A stretch of 64,000 bases of DNA from Terriglobia bacterium (lineage in GTDB: Bacteria; Acidobacteriota; Terriglobia; UBA7540), in NCBI GenBank assembly GCA_035712365.1, contig DASTAW010000040.1:1-64000 (forward strand), given 5' to 3'. A program made the position numbers and the translations under genes. The notes beneath the pieces are model-generated. The model saw nothing but the letters and a program-made list of their open reading frames with translations, was not told where the DNA came from and searched no databases. Positions 8,380 through 16,283 of the stretch are shown here, in pieces (position 1 is the stretch's first letter; each line of letters starts with the position of its first letter).

Positions 8380-8811
8380 ATGAAACGCCGGATCCTACCA
8401 CTTATCCTTACGGGACTTCTTTTGTTCGGGCTGCCGGTCCTCCATTCGCTCCACGCACAAATCTGTAGCGACGACGAAGGGATGGTCCAAAGCTATGTCC
8501 AAAGCATTGGCGATCTGGTCGGAACGGTAAAAAAAGAAAGCCTTTCAGATTTCACAAAGGATTACCACCAGCAGAGCTGCCTCTCCCGGCTCACGCTCGC
8601 ACTGGGAATTGTTAACAGCCTGATGGATTGCCTGGACAAGGCAGCCAAGGACCCCGCAGCCACTCAGCCACAGGTTGCCGCGGCCAAAGGCAAGATCGAG
8701 AAGTATTCCAAGCTCAAAAATGCGATGGAACAGGCCCGCGACACTCTGAAGGCTGCCAAGGACACGAAGGGCGCAAAGTCTGTCATCGAGAAGTTTGCGA
8801 TCTCCGCCTGA
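8380..8811 (+). CDS. Small exported protein of unknown function
   Basis: 143 residues with a clear Sec signal peptide (MKRRILPLILTGLLLFGLP onward, cleavage likely after HAQ near residue 27). The mature part is helical, has three Cys residues (28, about 67 and 87) and a Lys/Ala-rich C-terminal helix. A GAAAGGAG ribosome binding site precedes the ATG. I do not recognise the family. It could be a periplasmic protein; nothing in the neighbours (LytTR regulator, NUDIX hydrolase) assigns a job. Confidence 0.75.
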   Translation: MKRRILPLILTGLLLFGLPVLHSLHAQICSDDEGMVQSYVQSIGDLVGTVKKESLSDFTKDYHQQSCLSRLTLALGIVNSLMDCLDKAAKDPAATQPQVAAAKGKIEKYSKLKNAMEQARDTLKAAKDTKGAKSVIEKFAISA

Positions 8812-8865
8812 CCAGCACGGCTGCGTCCCCCTCGAGCGATTGTCGCTGGGAGATAACTGCGTCGG

Positions 8866-9447
8866 ATGATGGAGGATACTGTTCTCGGTATGAAATCCGG
8901 TGTTCGAGTTCTGAGCAGCAAGCGCCTTTACAATGGACGGATCGTTCGGCTTAAGCTCGACCGCGTCGTCGAACCCGGCGGGGTCGAAGTGACCCGCGAA
9001 ATCGTGGAGCATCACGGTTCGGTCGTCATCATTCCAAGGCTTACGAACGGGAACATTGTCATGGTCCGGCAATTTCGCTACGCGACGCAGAGACATCTGT
9101 GGGAGCTGGTCGCTGGGTCCATGGATCCCGGCGAGAGCGTCACCCGCGCGGCGAGGCGTGAACTGCAGGAAGAAACGGGGTACCGCGCCGGTTCCCTGAA
9201 GCGGCTCTTCTCGTTTTATCCAAGCCCGGGATTTTTGACCGAACAGATGCACCTTGTGGAAGCCCGGGATTTAACGCTCGTCGAAGCCAGCCCGGAAGAC
9301 GACGAGCGGATCGAGGTGGCCGAATTTTCGAAAATCCAGCTTGATAAGCTTCTGCGCGAGAACAGGATCGCCGATGGTAAAACGCTTGTGGGGCTGCTCT
9401 GGGACCGCTGGAGGGGGCGTGTCGCAAAGGCTAACCGCAATCGCTAG
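8866..9447 (+). CDS. NUDIX hydrolase, ADP-ribose pyrophosphatase type
   Basis: 193 residues. The Nudix box is complete: GSMDPGESVTRAARRELQEE, then TGY, a GX5EX7REXXEEXG match. The flanking architecture (YNGRIVRLKLDRV, then IVMVRQFRYATQRHLWELVAGSMDPGE) is that of ADP-ribose/nucleoside-diphosphate-sugar pyrophosphatases (NudF/YffH type), which hydrolyse ADP-ribose to AMP and ribose 5-phosphate. Internal Met residues make the exact start uncertain (MMEDTVLGM). It follows the exported protein by 54 bp. Confidence 0.9.
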   Translation: MMEDTVLGMKSGVRVLSSKRLYNGRIVRLKLDRVVEPGGVEVTREIVEHHGSVVIIPRLTNGNIVMVRQFRYATQRHLWELVAGSMDPGESVTRAARRELQEETGYRAGSLKRLFSFYPSPGFLTEQMHLVEARDLTLVEASPEDDERIEVAEFSKIQLDKLLRENRIADGKTLVGLLWDRWRGRVAKANRNR

Positions 9448-9484
9448 TACTCTTTGTGACCTCTACTTAAAAGTCAATATTCTC

Positions 9485-9512
9485 TTGACAAGCCGATTCC
9501 TAACTATATACT
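9485..9512 (+). promoter_or_regulatory. Promoter of the cold-shock gene, with a long leader
   Basis: TTGACA (9485-9490), 16-base spacer, TATACT (9507-9512): a near-consensus sigma70 promoter. Transcription from about 9519 leaves an untranslated leader of roughly 140 bases before the GTG at 9660. Long leaders of this kind act as RNA thermosensors in enterobacterial cspA; that this one does is inference. Confidence 0.65.
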
Positions 9513-9659
9513 TTAGCGCCAGGGAGTTTGTGCGGTGGTCGCATCGGGATATTATTGTTGAGACTGGGCTGGGAGCCAAGGGCGGTTCCTGGCCTTTTGT
9601 TTTTTTACCCTCCCGGAATATCGCGGCCACTAACGCTCGACGATTAAGGAGGGACGGCA

Positions 9660-9869
9660 GTGGCACGACTTCAAGGCAAGGTTAAGTGGTTTAATAACAG
9701 CAAAGGCTACGGATTTATTGGTCAGGAAGAGGGGGCCGACGTATTTGTCCATTATTCGGCGATCGAGGGCGACGGGTACAAGGCCCTTCAGGAAGGGGAT
9801 TCTGTCGAATTTGAGATTGTTCAGGGCCAGAAAGGACCACAGGCAGACAAGGTGACCAAAGTGGGATAG
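9660..9869 (+). CDS. cspA: Cold-shock domain protein (CspA family)
   Basis: 69-residue single OB-fold RNA/DNA-binding protein. RNP1 is KGYGFI and RNP2 is VFVHYSAI, preceded by [13 protein letters not shown]. Standard CspA length. The start is GTG, with GGAGGG 7 bases upstream (TAAGGAGGGACGGCA before it), giving [11 protein letters not shown]. Family role: nucleic acid chaperone that melts mRNA structure, often induced by cold but also constitutive in many phyla. Monocistronic between its own promoter and a 277-bp gap. Confidence 0.95.
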   Translation: MARLQGKVKWFNNSKGYGFIGQEEGADVFVHYSAIEGDGYKALQEGDSVEFEIVQGQKGPQADKVTKVG

Positions 9870-10146
9870 AATAGACGGGCCTTTCCCTTGGGTCGGGAAT
9901 ATCATTTGCAGAGTTGTTCTTGTGGGGCTCGCTGGGCCGCACGTGTTTTTACACTGTCTTTACAAGTTCTTGAAAACGAATTCGGAAAACTGCCTTACAA
10001 TTTGAGGTCATGCGGGAAGGTTAAGGTTCCCAAGCGAATCTATTGATGACAGGAAAGAGTCATTGGGCAGCGATTTGAGACGGGCGAAGAATAAAGTTCT
10101 TGGGCCCAAAGCACGCACAACTCTACACGCATTAGGAGGAAAATCA

Positions 10147-10851
10147 ATGCGACGAGTAGTTGCCGTTTTAGGGGTGCTCGTGCTGACGGCGTCTTTGTGC
10201 TCCGCAGCAGGTAGAAAAGTATTGGCCCACCGCGTGGTGGCATTAAACCGCGCAGATGTCACCGCAGGAAGTACGTCCGCGTTGACGATTCCGGCGGAGA
10301 CACTGGTGAAAGCGCGGCTTATCTCAGGAATGCACACGCTGGTCAGCCATGTTAATGACCCGGTCTCGGCTGAAATGACGGAGCCGGTGTACATCAACGG
10401 CGAGGTGGCCCTGCCCAAGGGAACATTGTTCGACGGGCACATCACTTCAATCCATCGGCCGAGTTGGATGAGGCACAATGGCGAAATCGCCTTTCGCTTT
10501 GACCATGTGACGCTGCCTGACGGCCACATGGTCGCTGTTACGGCGATCATCACCCACCTCGACAGCCGCAAGGACCTGATGGGAACTCTCGACGCAGAAG
10601 GGCACGTTCGCGGGCACAGGCGAGCTTCCTGGAGGAACTTCCTCACCGGCGCAGTCGGTGTCGGCGGACTTACGGCGGCCAAGCTGGCATTCGCGGGCTC
10701 GACCGCCCTGACCGTGGCCGCCCCTGCCAGCGCTGCGGCATTTTTGAGCTACGAATTTTTAATCAGGCGGGGAAGTAACGTGAATGTGCCTCCCATGACG
10801 GGTTGCAGCATTCGGCTCCTTAGTTCGTTAACAGTTCCGGGTCTGGTGTAA
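10147..10851 (+). CDS. Exported protein with a VirB10-like LPKGT segment, unknown function
   Basis: The ATG at 10147 has a strong TTAGGAGG site 6 bases upstream and begins a signal peptide (MRRVVAVLGVLVLTASLCSA). An open frame extends back to 10063 but lacks a ribosome site. The mature part (about 215 residues) has IPAETLVKARLISGMHT, then YINGEVALPKGTLFDGHIT, a pattern faintly like the beta-barrel of VirB10/TrbI proteins. The C-terminal third is Ala/Gly-rich and hydrophobic (LTGAVGVGGLTAAKLAFAG). No type IV secretion genes are nearby, so I do not assign that role. Confidence 0.7.
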   Translation: MRRVVAVLGVLVLTASLCSAAGRKVLAHRVVALNRADVTAGSTSALTIPAETLVKARLISGMHTLVSHVNDPVSAEMTEPVYINGEVALPKGTLFDGHITSIHRPSWMRHNGEIAFRFDHVTLPDGHMVAVTAIITHLDSRKDLMGTLDAEGHVRGHRRASWRNFLTGAVGVGGLTAAKLAFAGSTALTVAAPASAAAFLSYEFLIRRGSNVNVPPMTGCSIRLLSSLTVPGLV

Positions 10852-10882
10852 GAAGACCTCAAAACTTCTTTTCGCGACGCCT

Positions 10883-11836
10883 TCATTGGGAAAGGGGCGG
10901 CGACCCGGCTCCCCCGATGTCTCCATAATTCGCCACGATATTGATGCCGATCTGGCTGCCCGTCTGCGATAGCTCCATCTTTTGGAAAGGATTCGACTTG
11001 CTGGGGTACTGATTCTGCCAGGCAATCTGCTGGGCCAGTTTCAATCCTTCCAGCACCTGCCTCAGACTTCCTGCGTAGTCCTCTGACTTGCAGAACATTG
11101 CCAGGTCCAATTGGATGTTGCTGCCGGTCTGGACCTTGTATCCCAGAGCATCGACACCCTGGAATACCTTGGCCCAGTCCATGTCAACCGCACTCTGCCT
11201 GGGCATCCAGCCTTTAAACCAGGAGGCCACAGCGGATTCGACAGCGACCCCCCAGATGGGAGCGTCGGTCTGCTCCTGCTTCACCGCTCGGGCGAAGCTG
11301 TCGTTCGACCCAATCGAATCACCCCCTACGTTGAGAGATTGCATAATCTGGCTGAGAGTAGCGAGGGTCCCAAAGGCGCCTTCGGTGGGGCTGATGACGA
11401 CAACGCATTGGGTCTCCAGCCCCGCGCCAAGGCAATAGCCGGTCTTGCCTCCGATCTGCTGCGGAGGAAGGCTTCTTTCAGTCGCCCGCGCGTCGAGCAC
11501 TGAGGAACGGAAAGTTCCTCCCACAAACCCATAAAGATTCAGGTCTGAACCAGCGCCGTTCCAGCCTAAAACGAGTTGATCGACGTCGCTTTCCTTCACG
11601 CCGAGTTCAGCCATGGAATCCTCGAGTTCCTTGAGACGCGGGCCCAGGTAATGTTCACGCAAACTCGCGTAATTGGGAAGCTTACGCAGCGTCGCGGGGC
11701 TTGAGAATTCCAGCCGGATGGTGTCGGTGGGAAAACTGCTGAGCGCCTTTGCAACCAGGTCCTGCCCGGATAAGGGCGCAGCAGCAAACACCAGGGCTAT
11801 CGATGCCAAAAAAATTGGAATTTTCGCTAATTTCAT
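10883..11836 (-). CDS. Exported protein of unknown function
   Basis: 317 residues with a Sec signal peptide (MKLAKIPIFLASIALVFAAA, cleavage likely near SGQ at 25). I do not recognise the family. The mature part alternates short hydrophobic strands and amphipathic helices, with GGKTGYCLGAG and a Cys in LETQCVVVIS; there are no transmembrane segments. It follows the methyltransferase-like gene by 11 bp, so it is probably co-transcribed with it and with the bactofilin gene upstream. A periplasmic or surface location is likely. Confidence 0.75.
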   Translation of the reverse strand: MKLAKIPIFLASIALVFAAAPLSGQDLVAKALSSFPTDTIRLEFSSPATLRKLPNYASLREHYLGPRLKELEDSMAELGVKESDVDQLVLGWNGAGSDLNLYGFVGGTFRSSVLDARATERSLPPQQIGGKTGYCLGAGLETQCVVVISPTEGAFGTLATLSQIMQSLNVGGDSIGSNDSFARAVKQEQTDAPIWGVAVESAVASWFKGWMPRQSAVDMDWAKVFQGVDALGYKVQTGSNIQLDLAMFCKSEDYAGSLRQVLEGLKLAQQIAWQNQYPSKSNPFQKMELSQTGSQIGINIVANYGDIGGAGSPPLSQ

Positions 11837-11847
11837 TCAAACCTCAA

Positions 11848-12468
11848 TTACGATTTCAGGACTACAACTTCCCGGCGGTGTGAACGGGTGAGAAATGTCT
11901 TCAGTCCGCTGCCGCCGGCCAGTTTTTCAATTTCACGGTTGGACAGCGGCGGATAGGGAAACGCACCGGCGCCCTCGCCTTTCTCCCCGAGCGTAGTGAG
12001 GGTCTCAAACCACCATCTCCCGTCTTTGCCCTGGGCGAGGTTGGGTTCGCGGAGGAAGCAGAAGAAAATTCCTCCCGGCGCAACGAGCGAGAGAAAAAAC
12101 CGGACCACTTGAGGCAAATTGTCTCGCGGAACAACATCCAGCAGGTGCCAGCAGCAGATTAACTGGAGAGACTCTGGAGGAATTGCAGGTAATCGTTGGA
12201 GAAGTTCGTCAGTACAGAATACTGCTTGCTTGTCTTCCTGCCGCCAGAAGGCACGATCACCGCGCTGTAAAGGGGCGATCAGGTCCGCCACGTAAACTTT
12301 GGCTTGCCGCTCAATCAGGATGTTGATGGTAGCAGACGAGACGATGCCGCAGTCGAGCACATGAGGGTTTTCAACATCCTGCAGGTAGTTCCAGATCCAC
12401 CGAAGGGCCTGGCTGGAAACGACCGAACCCTGACCTGAGGGAGGCTTTTTCTGGGAAGCCTCCTGCAT
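11848..12468 (-). CDS. Methyltransferase-like protein (class I SAM fold, degenerate motif I)
   Basis: 206 residues from an ATG at 12468, which has GGAG 6 bases upstream. An in-frame extension to 12723 would overlap the bactofilin gene and is rejected. HVLDCGIVSSATINILIERQ sits where motif I (usually GxGxG) would be, followed by VYVADL (acidic end of strand 2), then LICCWHLLDVV, and VAPGGIFFCFLRE, a typical strand-5/6 region. The glycine loop is weak, so SAM binding is uncertain and the substrate unknown. It is placed between bactofilin and an exported protein in one minus-strand run. Confidence 0.65.
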   Translation of the reverse strand: MQEASQKKPPSGQGSVVSSQALRWIWNYLQDVENPHVLDCGIVSSATINILIERQAKVYVADLIAPLQRGDRAFWRQEDKQAVFCTDELLQRLPAIPPESLQLICCWHLLDVVPRDNLPQVVRFFLSLVAPGGIFFCFLREPNLAQGKDGRWWFETLTTLGEKGEGAGAFPYPPLSNREIEKLAGGSGLKTFLTRSHRREVVVLKS

Positions 12469-12616
12469 TTTTACTCCAAACATCGGCGAACTCTTATGCA
12501 GCCCGCAATCAAATTTCGGTTTGCCGGCCAGACGGACGGCTGGCGGCGGCGCGGACTGGCCCGTCTGGCGCGCGGCCTGCACGCCGCGTGTGAAATTGAA
12601 GCAGCGCTCGTCCCGG

Positions 12617-13135
12617 CTAGCTCCCAGCCTTGGATGCGGCAGACACCGGGACAGGCTTGCGGTCCTCCGGCTTTGCGTCACGGAGAATATCAATGCTGCC
12701 CTTGAAGTAAGCTCCTTCTTCAATTGAGACGCTGGCCGACCTCAGGTCTCCGGTAACATTGCCAGTCCGCCGCACTTCAACCTTTTCACGCGCGCTCACG
12801 TTTCCATTCACGACCCCGTAAATGACCACCTGCCGGGCCAGGATCTCGGCCTTCACTTTGCCGTTGGCTCCTACCGTCAGGCAATGATCCTGCAGATTGA
12901 CAGTCCCTTCGAACTGTCCGTCAACCACAAGGTCTTCGTTTGCAGACAGTTCTCCTTTCACGACGATTGATCGGCCAATTGAGGCCTGTACCGGACTCTG
13001 GGAACTTCCGCTCGAATCTCTTCGAATACTTTCAGGCATAGAGGTTTCCACCTTCGGAGAATTAGAGTTTGCGGGAACGGTCGGCTGTGTCAATGGGACA
13101 TCGGGTTGCGACTTTTTGTCCTTCTCCCACCACAT
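12617..13135 (-). CDS. bacA: Bactofilin (polymer-forming cytoskeletal protein)
   Basis: 172 residues from an ATG at 13135 with AGGAG 7 bases upstream; it begins MWWEKDKK. A Ser/Pro-rich tail (residues about 5-50) precedes a right-handed beta-helix bactofilin domain (about 50-150): IGRSIVVKGELSANEDLVVD, GQFEGTVNL, VGANGKVKAEILARQVVIYG, VNGNVSAREKVEVRRTG, then a basic tail. Known role: nucleotide-independent filaments that place cell-wall enzymes or polar complexes. Here no peptidoglycan hydrolase is adjacent, but a methyltransferase-like and an exported protein follow in the same direction. Confidence 0.9.
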   Translation of the reverse strand: MWWEKDKKSQPDVPLTQPTVPANSNSPKVETSMPESIRRDSSGSSQSPVQASIGRSIVVKGELSANEDLVVDGQFEGTVNLQDHCLTVGANGKVKAEILARQVVIYGVVNGNVSAREKVEVRRTGNVTGDLRSASVSIEEGAYFKGSIDILRDAKPEDRKPVPVSAASKAGS

Positions 13136-13340
13136 AAATGTGCTCCTGCCATCGTGATTGTGGCGAAAAAACCGCCTGCCACCCCCCGACCGCACTGAAT
13201 ATTAACTCGAAAGCCAATAAGATTGCAATGGTCTTCGTCGCCGGCTCGCCGGTCCGCCTGTCCCGCCGGGCAGTGGCGTGCAGGGTTCTACATTGTTGTC
13301 AACCACTTGGGTCCCGTGCCGGTAATAAATCAAAGCGGTT

Positions 13341-14456
13341 TCAGACCTTCTCTTCAGGGCGGAAGCGCGAGGAGGCAAGAAGCTTCGTTGTTTCAGCGGC
13401 AATCAGGTTGCCCATGCGGGAGGTTGAGATCGGGCGCTTGCGGCCCGGCAGGTCTGGCGTCCGCGCGCCGCTCCTCAGGACCTTTTCTATGGCCGCCTCG
13501 ATGGCCGCGGCGGGGCGTTCCATTCGGAAGGAGTAGCGCAACATGAGCGCTACGGATGCAATCGCTGCAACGGGGTTGGCGCGCTTTTTCCCGGCGATAT
13601 CGGGCGCAGACCCGTGTACCGGTTCATACAGGCCACATCGCTCTCCCAGGCTGGCCGACGGCAGTAAGCCAATCGAGCCCGTCAGCATCGCAGCCTCGTC
13701 ACTCAAAAGGTCGCCGAAAATATTGTTGGTAAGGATGACGTCAAAGCTGGTTGGTTTGGCGATCAACTGCATGGCGCAGTTGTCAACGTAGAGGTGATTG
13801 AGTTCGACGTCGGGATAGGACTGACCCACCCGCATGACCACGTCCCGCCATAGCCGCGAACTCTCCAGAACGTTGGCCTTGTCAACCGAAGTCACTTTGC
13901 GCCGCCGCAGGCGCGCAAGCTGGAAGGCCCGGTGGGCCACTCTCTCAACCTCGTGCTCACGATAAATTTCCGTATTTACGCCCATCCGCTCGCCATTTTT
14001 GGAAAAAATGCCGCGCGGATTGCCAAAATAAATTCCGCCCATCAATTCGCGAACGATGACCAGATCAGTGCCGCGCACGACGGCAGGCTTGAGAGCCGAG
14101 ACGCCCACCAGGGCATCAATAACCCGCGCCGGCCGCAGGTTCGCAAAAACACGGAGTCTTTGCCGCAACTGCAAAAGTCCGGCCTCAGGGCGGCTGTCCG
14201 GGCGCCGGGAATCCCATCGAGGCCCGCCCACCGCGCCCAGAAGAACGGCTTGGGCATTGTTGCATATCGATATGGTTTCCGGCGGAAGTGGAACAGCGGT
14301 AGCGTCAATTGCGCAGCCGCCAATCAATCCGGTCTGAAAACGGAACTTGGGCCCGATCACACCCTCGACCGCCCGTAGGACTTTGAGGGCCTCTTCGGTT
14401 ACCTCCGGTCCGATTCCATCGCCTGGCAAGACGGCTATTTTGAATATGGCATGCAT
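13341..14456 (-). CDS. leuB: 3-isopropylmalate dehydrogenase
   Basis: Third enzyme of leucine synthesis (EC 1.1.1.85): NAD-dependent oxidative decarboxylation of 3-isopropylmalate. 371 residues. N-terminal AVLPGDGIGPEVTEEALKVL; substrate loop ELMGGIYFGNPRGI; catalytic-site TSVDKANVLESSRLWRDVV; metal-binding LLSDEAAML; NAD-binding EPVHGSAPDIAGKKRANPVA. It stands alone; leuA is about 45 kb away and leuCD are absent. A candidate promoter lies very close upstream. Confidence 0.95.
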   Translation of the reverse strand: MHAIFKIAVLPGDGIGPEVTEEALKVLRAVEGVIGPKFRFQTGLIGGCAIDATAVPLPPETISICNNAQAVLLGAVGGPRWDSRRPDSRPEAGLLQLRQRLRVFANLRPARVIDALVGVSALKPAVVRGTDLVIVRELMGGIYFGNPRGIFSKNGERMGVNTEIYREHEVERVAHRAFQLARLRRRKVTSVDKANVLESSRLWRDVVMRVGQSYPDVELNHLYVDNCAMQLIAKPTSFDVILTNNIFGDLLSDEAAMLTGSIGLLPSASLGERCGLYEPVHGSAPDIAGKKRANPVAAIASVALMLRYSFRMERPAAAIEAAIEKVLRSGARTPDLPGRKRPISTSRMGNLIAAETTKLLASSRFRPEEKV

Positions 14457-14468
14457 TTGATAACGGGC

Positions 14469-14498
14469 ATCTTACACGAACAAGCATTAAAAGAACAA
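14469..14498 (-). promoter_or_regulatory. Candidate leuB promoter
   Basis: On the minus strand, TTGTTC (14498-14493), an 18-base spacer and TAAGAT (14474-14469). The predicted start lies only about 6 bases before the leuB ATG, which has no ribosome binding site, so a near-leaderless message is possible. Confidence 0.3.
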
Positions 14499-14650
14499 GG
14501 CATAATTAGATTTCAGGCTATAAAAAGCTGCTGAAGTGTCCGAGACAAGATTGAATTGGTTAAAGTAAATCATTTCTTTTCAGCGACTAAGGATGTCCCA
14601 CGGTCAATCGACCCAGTAAACGTCGTTGCTCTTCGGGACTCAAAACGTAA

Positions 14651-15031
14651 CTAAATGTACAACTGACAACCTTCAGGATTACTGAGGCTGTTGTCGTCAT
14701 CATCGGAAGAATCGCGAACCTCGAAAGCGGAGGTCATCGCTACGCGTTCGGCCTCCGCCGGGTCATCCACAGCTCCAAACGCCATGGGCCAGAGAAAATC
14801 GGGAACGTCCTTCAGCCGGGGTGCCAGCCCGCGTTCCAAATCTGCGGCTAAAAGCAGAGGCAGCTTGGAGTCGGCCTGCAATTGGTTGGTAACCATGGCG
14901 GCCTCCAAAGGAGAAGTGCGCATCAGACCCTGCCGGTAGATGTGCGCCGCCATCACCAGCGTGGCCGACCGCATCGCCGGAGTCCAACGCCACCCGCGGT
15001 CGGTACGGGCGGCGGAACGGGACCGTTCCAT
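14651..15031 (-). pseudogene. Glycoside hydrolase family 3 (NagZ-like) remnant
   Basis: Within a 126-codon minus-strand frame, about 68 residues (14917-14714) read like the core of a GH3 beta-N-acetylhexosaminidase: TSPLEAAMVTNQLQADSKLP, LLLAADLERG, then PMAFGAVDDPAEAERVA. The known family has LLxAADFERG and MAFGATGD at these places, then continues for hundreds of residues with the catalytic region. Here it stops at EVRDSSDDDD and the upstream barrel start is missing. The rest of 14457-15185 shows no other gene. This is a decayed fragment. Confidence 0.65.
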
Positions 15032-15185
15032 GTCGCGAGCTCGCCCAGGGACTGCACATCCGGCTCTGTGGTGATAGAATCGGCGGACGGACTTTGCTCA
15101 AAGCGGTCAGCATAACCGCTCCTGCTGAGCAGGACTCCTGATCGATCAGGATGAATCGGAGGAGCAAAGAGCGACGGAGGTGAAG

Positions 15186-16157
15186 ATGAAAGGCCAAAGG
15201 AAGTTGTGTCTGGTTCTGCTGGTGGCGGCATCGCTGGTTGGCTGGGGCTGTTCCAACAACTCGACGGAAGCCCCGGCTTCAGGCGCCCAATCAATCAAGC
15301 CGTTCCTGGGGCGTTGGGATTTAACCGTAACCACGCCGAAACAGCAGCGTCCATCCTGGATCGAGATATCCGAGGAACAAGGCCAGCCCAAGGGTCTGAT
15401 GGTGGGATTCTGGGCCCACGCGACTCCCACGGGCGAGATCCGGCTTGACGGTGACAAGATCGAGTTCACGGCGCCCCAGGGTATAGGTTACAGCAACGGC
15501 ACTGAGCTCGAGGGGCAGCTCTCGGGCGGGCAGCTTTCGGGCACGGCGACGGACCCGAACGGGACCGCCTGGCAGTGGACCGGGCGCAGAGCGCCCACCC
15601 TCAAACGCGAAGGTGCTCCCGAATGGGGAAAACCTATCCGATTATTCAACGGCAAGAATTTCGATGGCTGGAGATTCAGCAATCCCAAGGGCACGCCTGA
15701 TTGGAAAATCGAACACGGTACGCTCATCAAGGACAAGAACAGTTCTGAAATCATCTCGACTTCCAAGTTCGAGGATTTCAAATTGCACGTCGAGTTTAAC
15801 CCCGGGCCCAATTCCAACAGCGGCGTGTATCTGCGAGGCCGCTACGAGGTGCAGATCGCAGCGGATTCGGGAGAGCTTCCGCCCAACCGCAGCATGGGCG
15901 CGGTTTACGGATTCCTGGCGCCGGAACCGGCTGTGCCGCCCAATCCGGGAAAATGGCAAACCTATGACATCACCCTCGTGGGACGAACGCTGACCGTGGT
16001 CCACGATGGCCAGACCATAATTGACCACCGCGAGATTCCGGGCATTACCGGCGGCGCGCTCGACAGCGATGAAGGGTCGCCAGGGCCGATCTATTTCCAG
16101 GGCGGCGAACAAGGGCAGGTGGCATTTCGCAATGTCGTGATTACCCCCGCGAAGTAG
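15186..16157 (+). CDS. DUF1080 (3-keto-disaccharide hydrolase-type) lipoprotein
   Basis: Begins MKGQRKLCLVLLVAASLV with lipobox LVGWGC, so it is a likely lipoprotein (323 residues from ATG 15186, which has GGAGG 5 bases upstream; a GTG at 15180 would add two residues). Residues about 35-135 form a small beta domain. About 150-323 is the DUF1080/concanavalin-like fold: LFNGKNFDGW, then DWKIEHGTL, FKLHVEFNPGPNSNSGVYLRG, YEVQI, and a final GPIYFQGGEQGQVAFRNVVI. Known members hydrolyse 3-keto-glycosides or bind glycans. It precedes a sulfatase gene in the same direction, suggesting polysaccharide turnover. Confidence 0.88.
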   Translation: MKGQRKLCLVLLVAASLVGWGCSNNSTEAPASGAQSIKPFLGRWDLTVTTPKQQRPSWIEISEEQGQPKGLMVGFWAHATPTGEIRLDGDKIEFTAPQGIGYSNGTELEGQLSGGQLSGTATDPNGTAWQWTGRRAPTLKREGAPEWGKPIRLFNGKNFDGWRFSNPKGTPDWKIEHGTLIKDKNSSEIISTSKFEDFKLHVEFNPGPNSNSGVYLRGRYEVQIAADSGELPPNRSMGAVYGFLAPEPAVPPNPGKWQTYDITLVGRTLTVVHDGQTIIDHREIPGITGGALDSDEGSPGPIYFQGGEQGQVAFRNVVITPAK

Positions 16158-16283
16158 CTGATGGAGGTGTCGCGGAGCCGTTGCCCGGAGAAGCAAGTGT
16201 GGATGGTCCGGACTCCGCATAATTCCCGGCTCCGAGCGCTCTGTGTCTCATCGCGTGGCGCGTACTTAAAGGAAGGTCCATCG

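Noticed and set aside
12469-12723. Longer start for the methyltransferase-like gene
   Set aside because: It would overlap the bactofilin gene; the ATG at 12468 has a good ribosome site.
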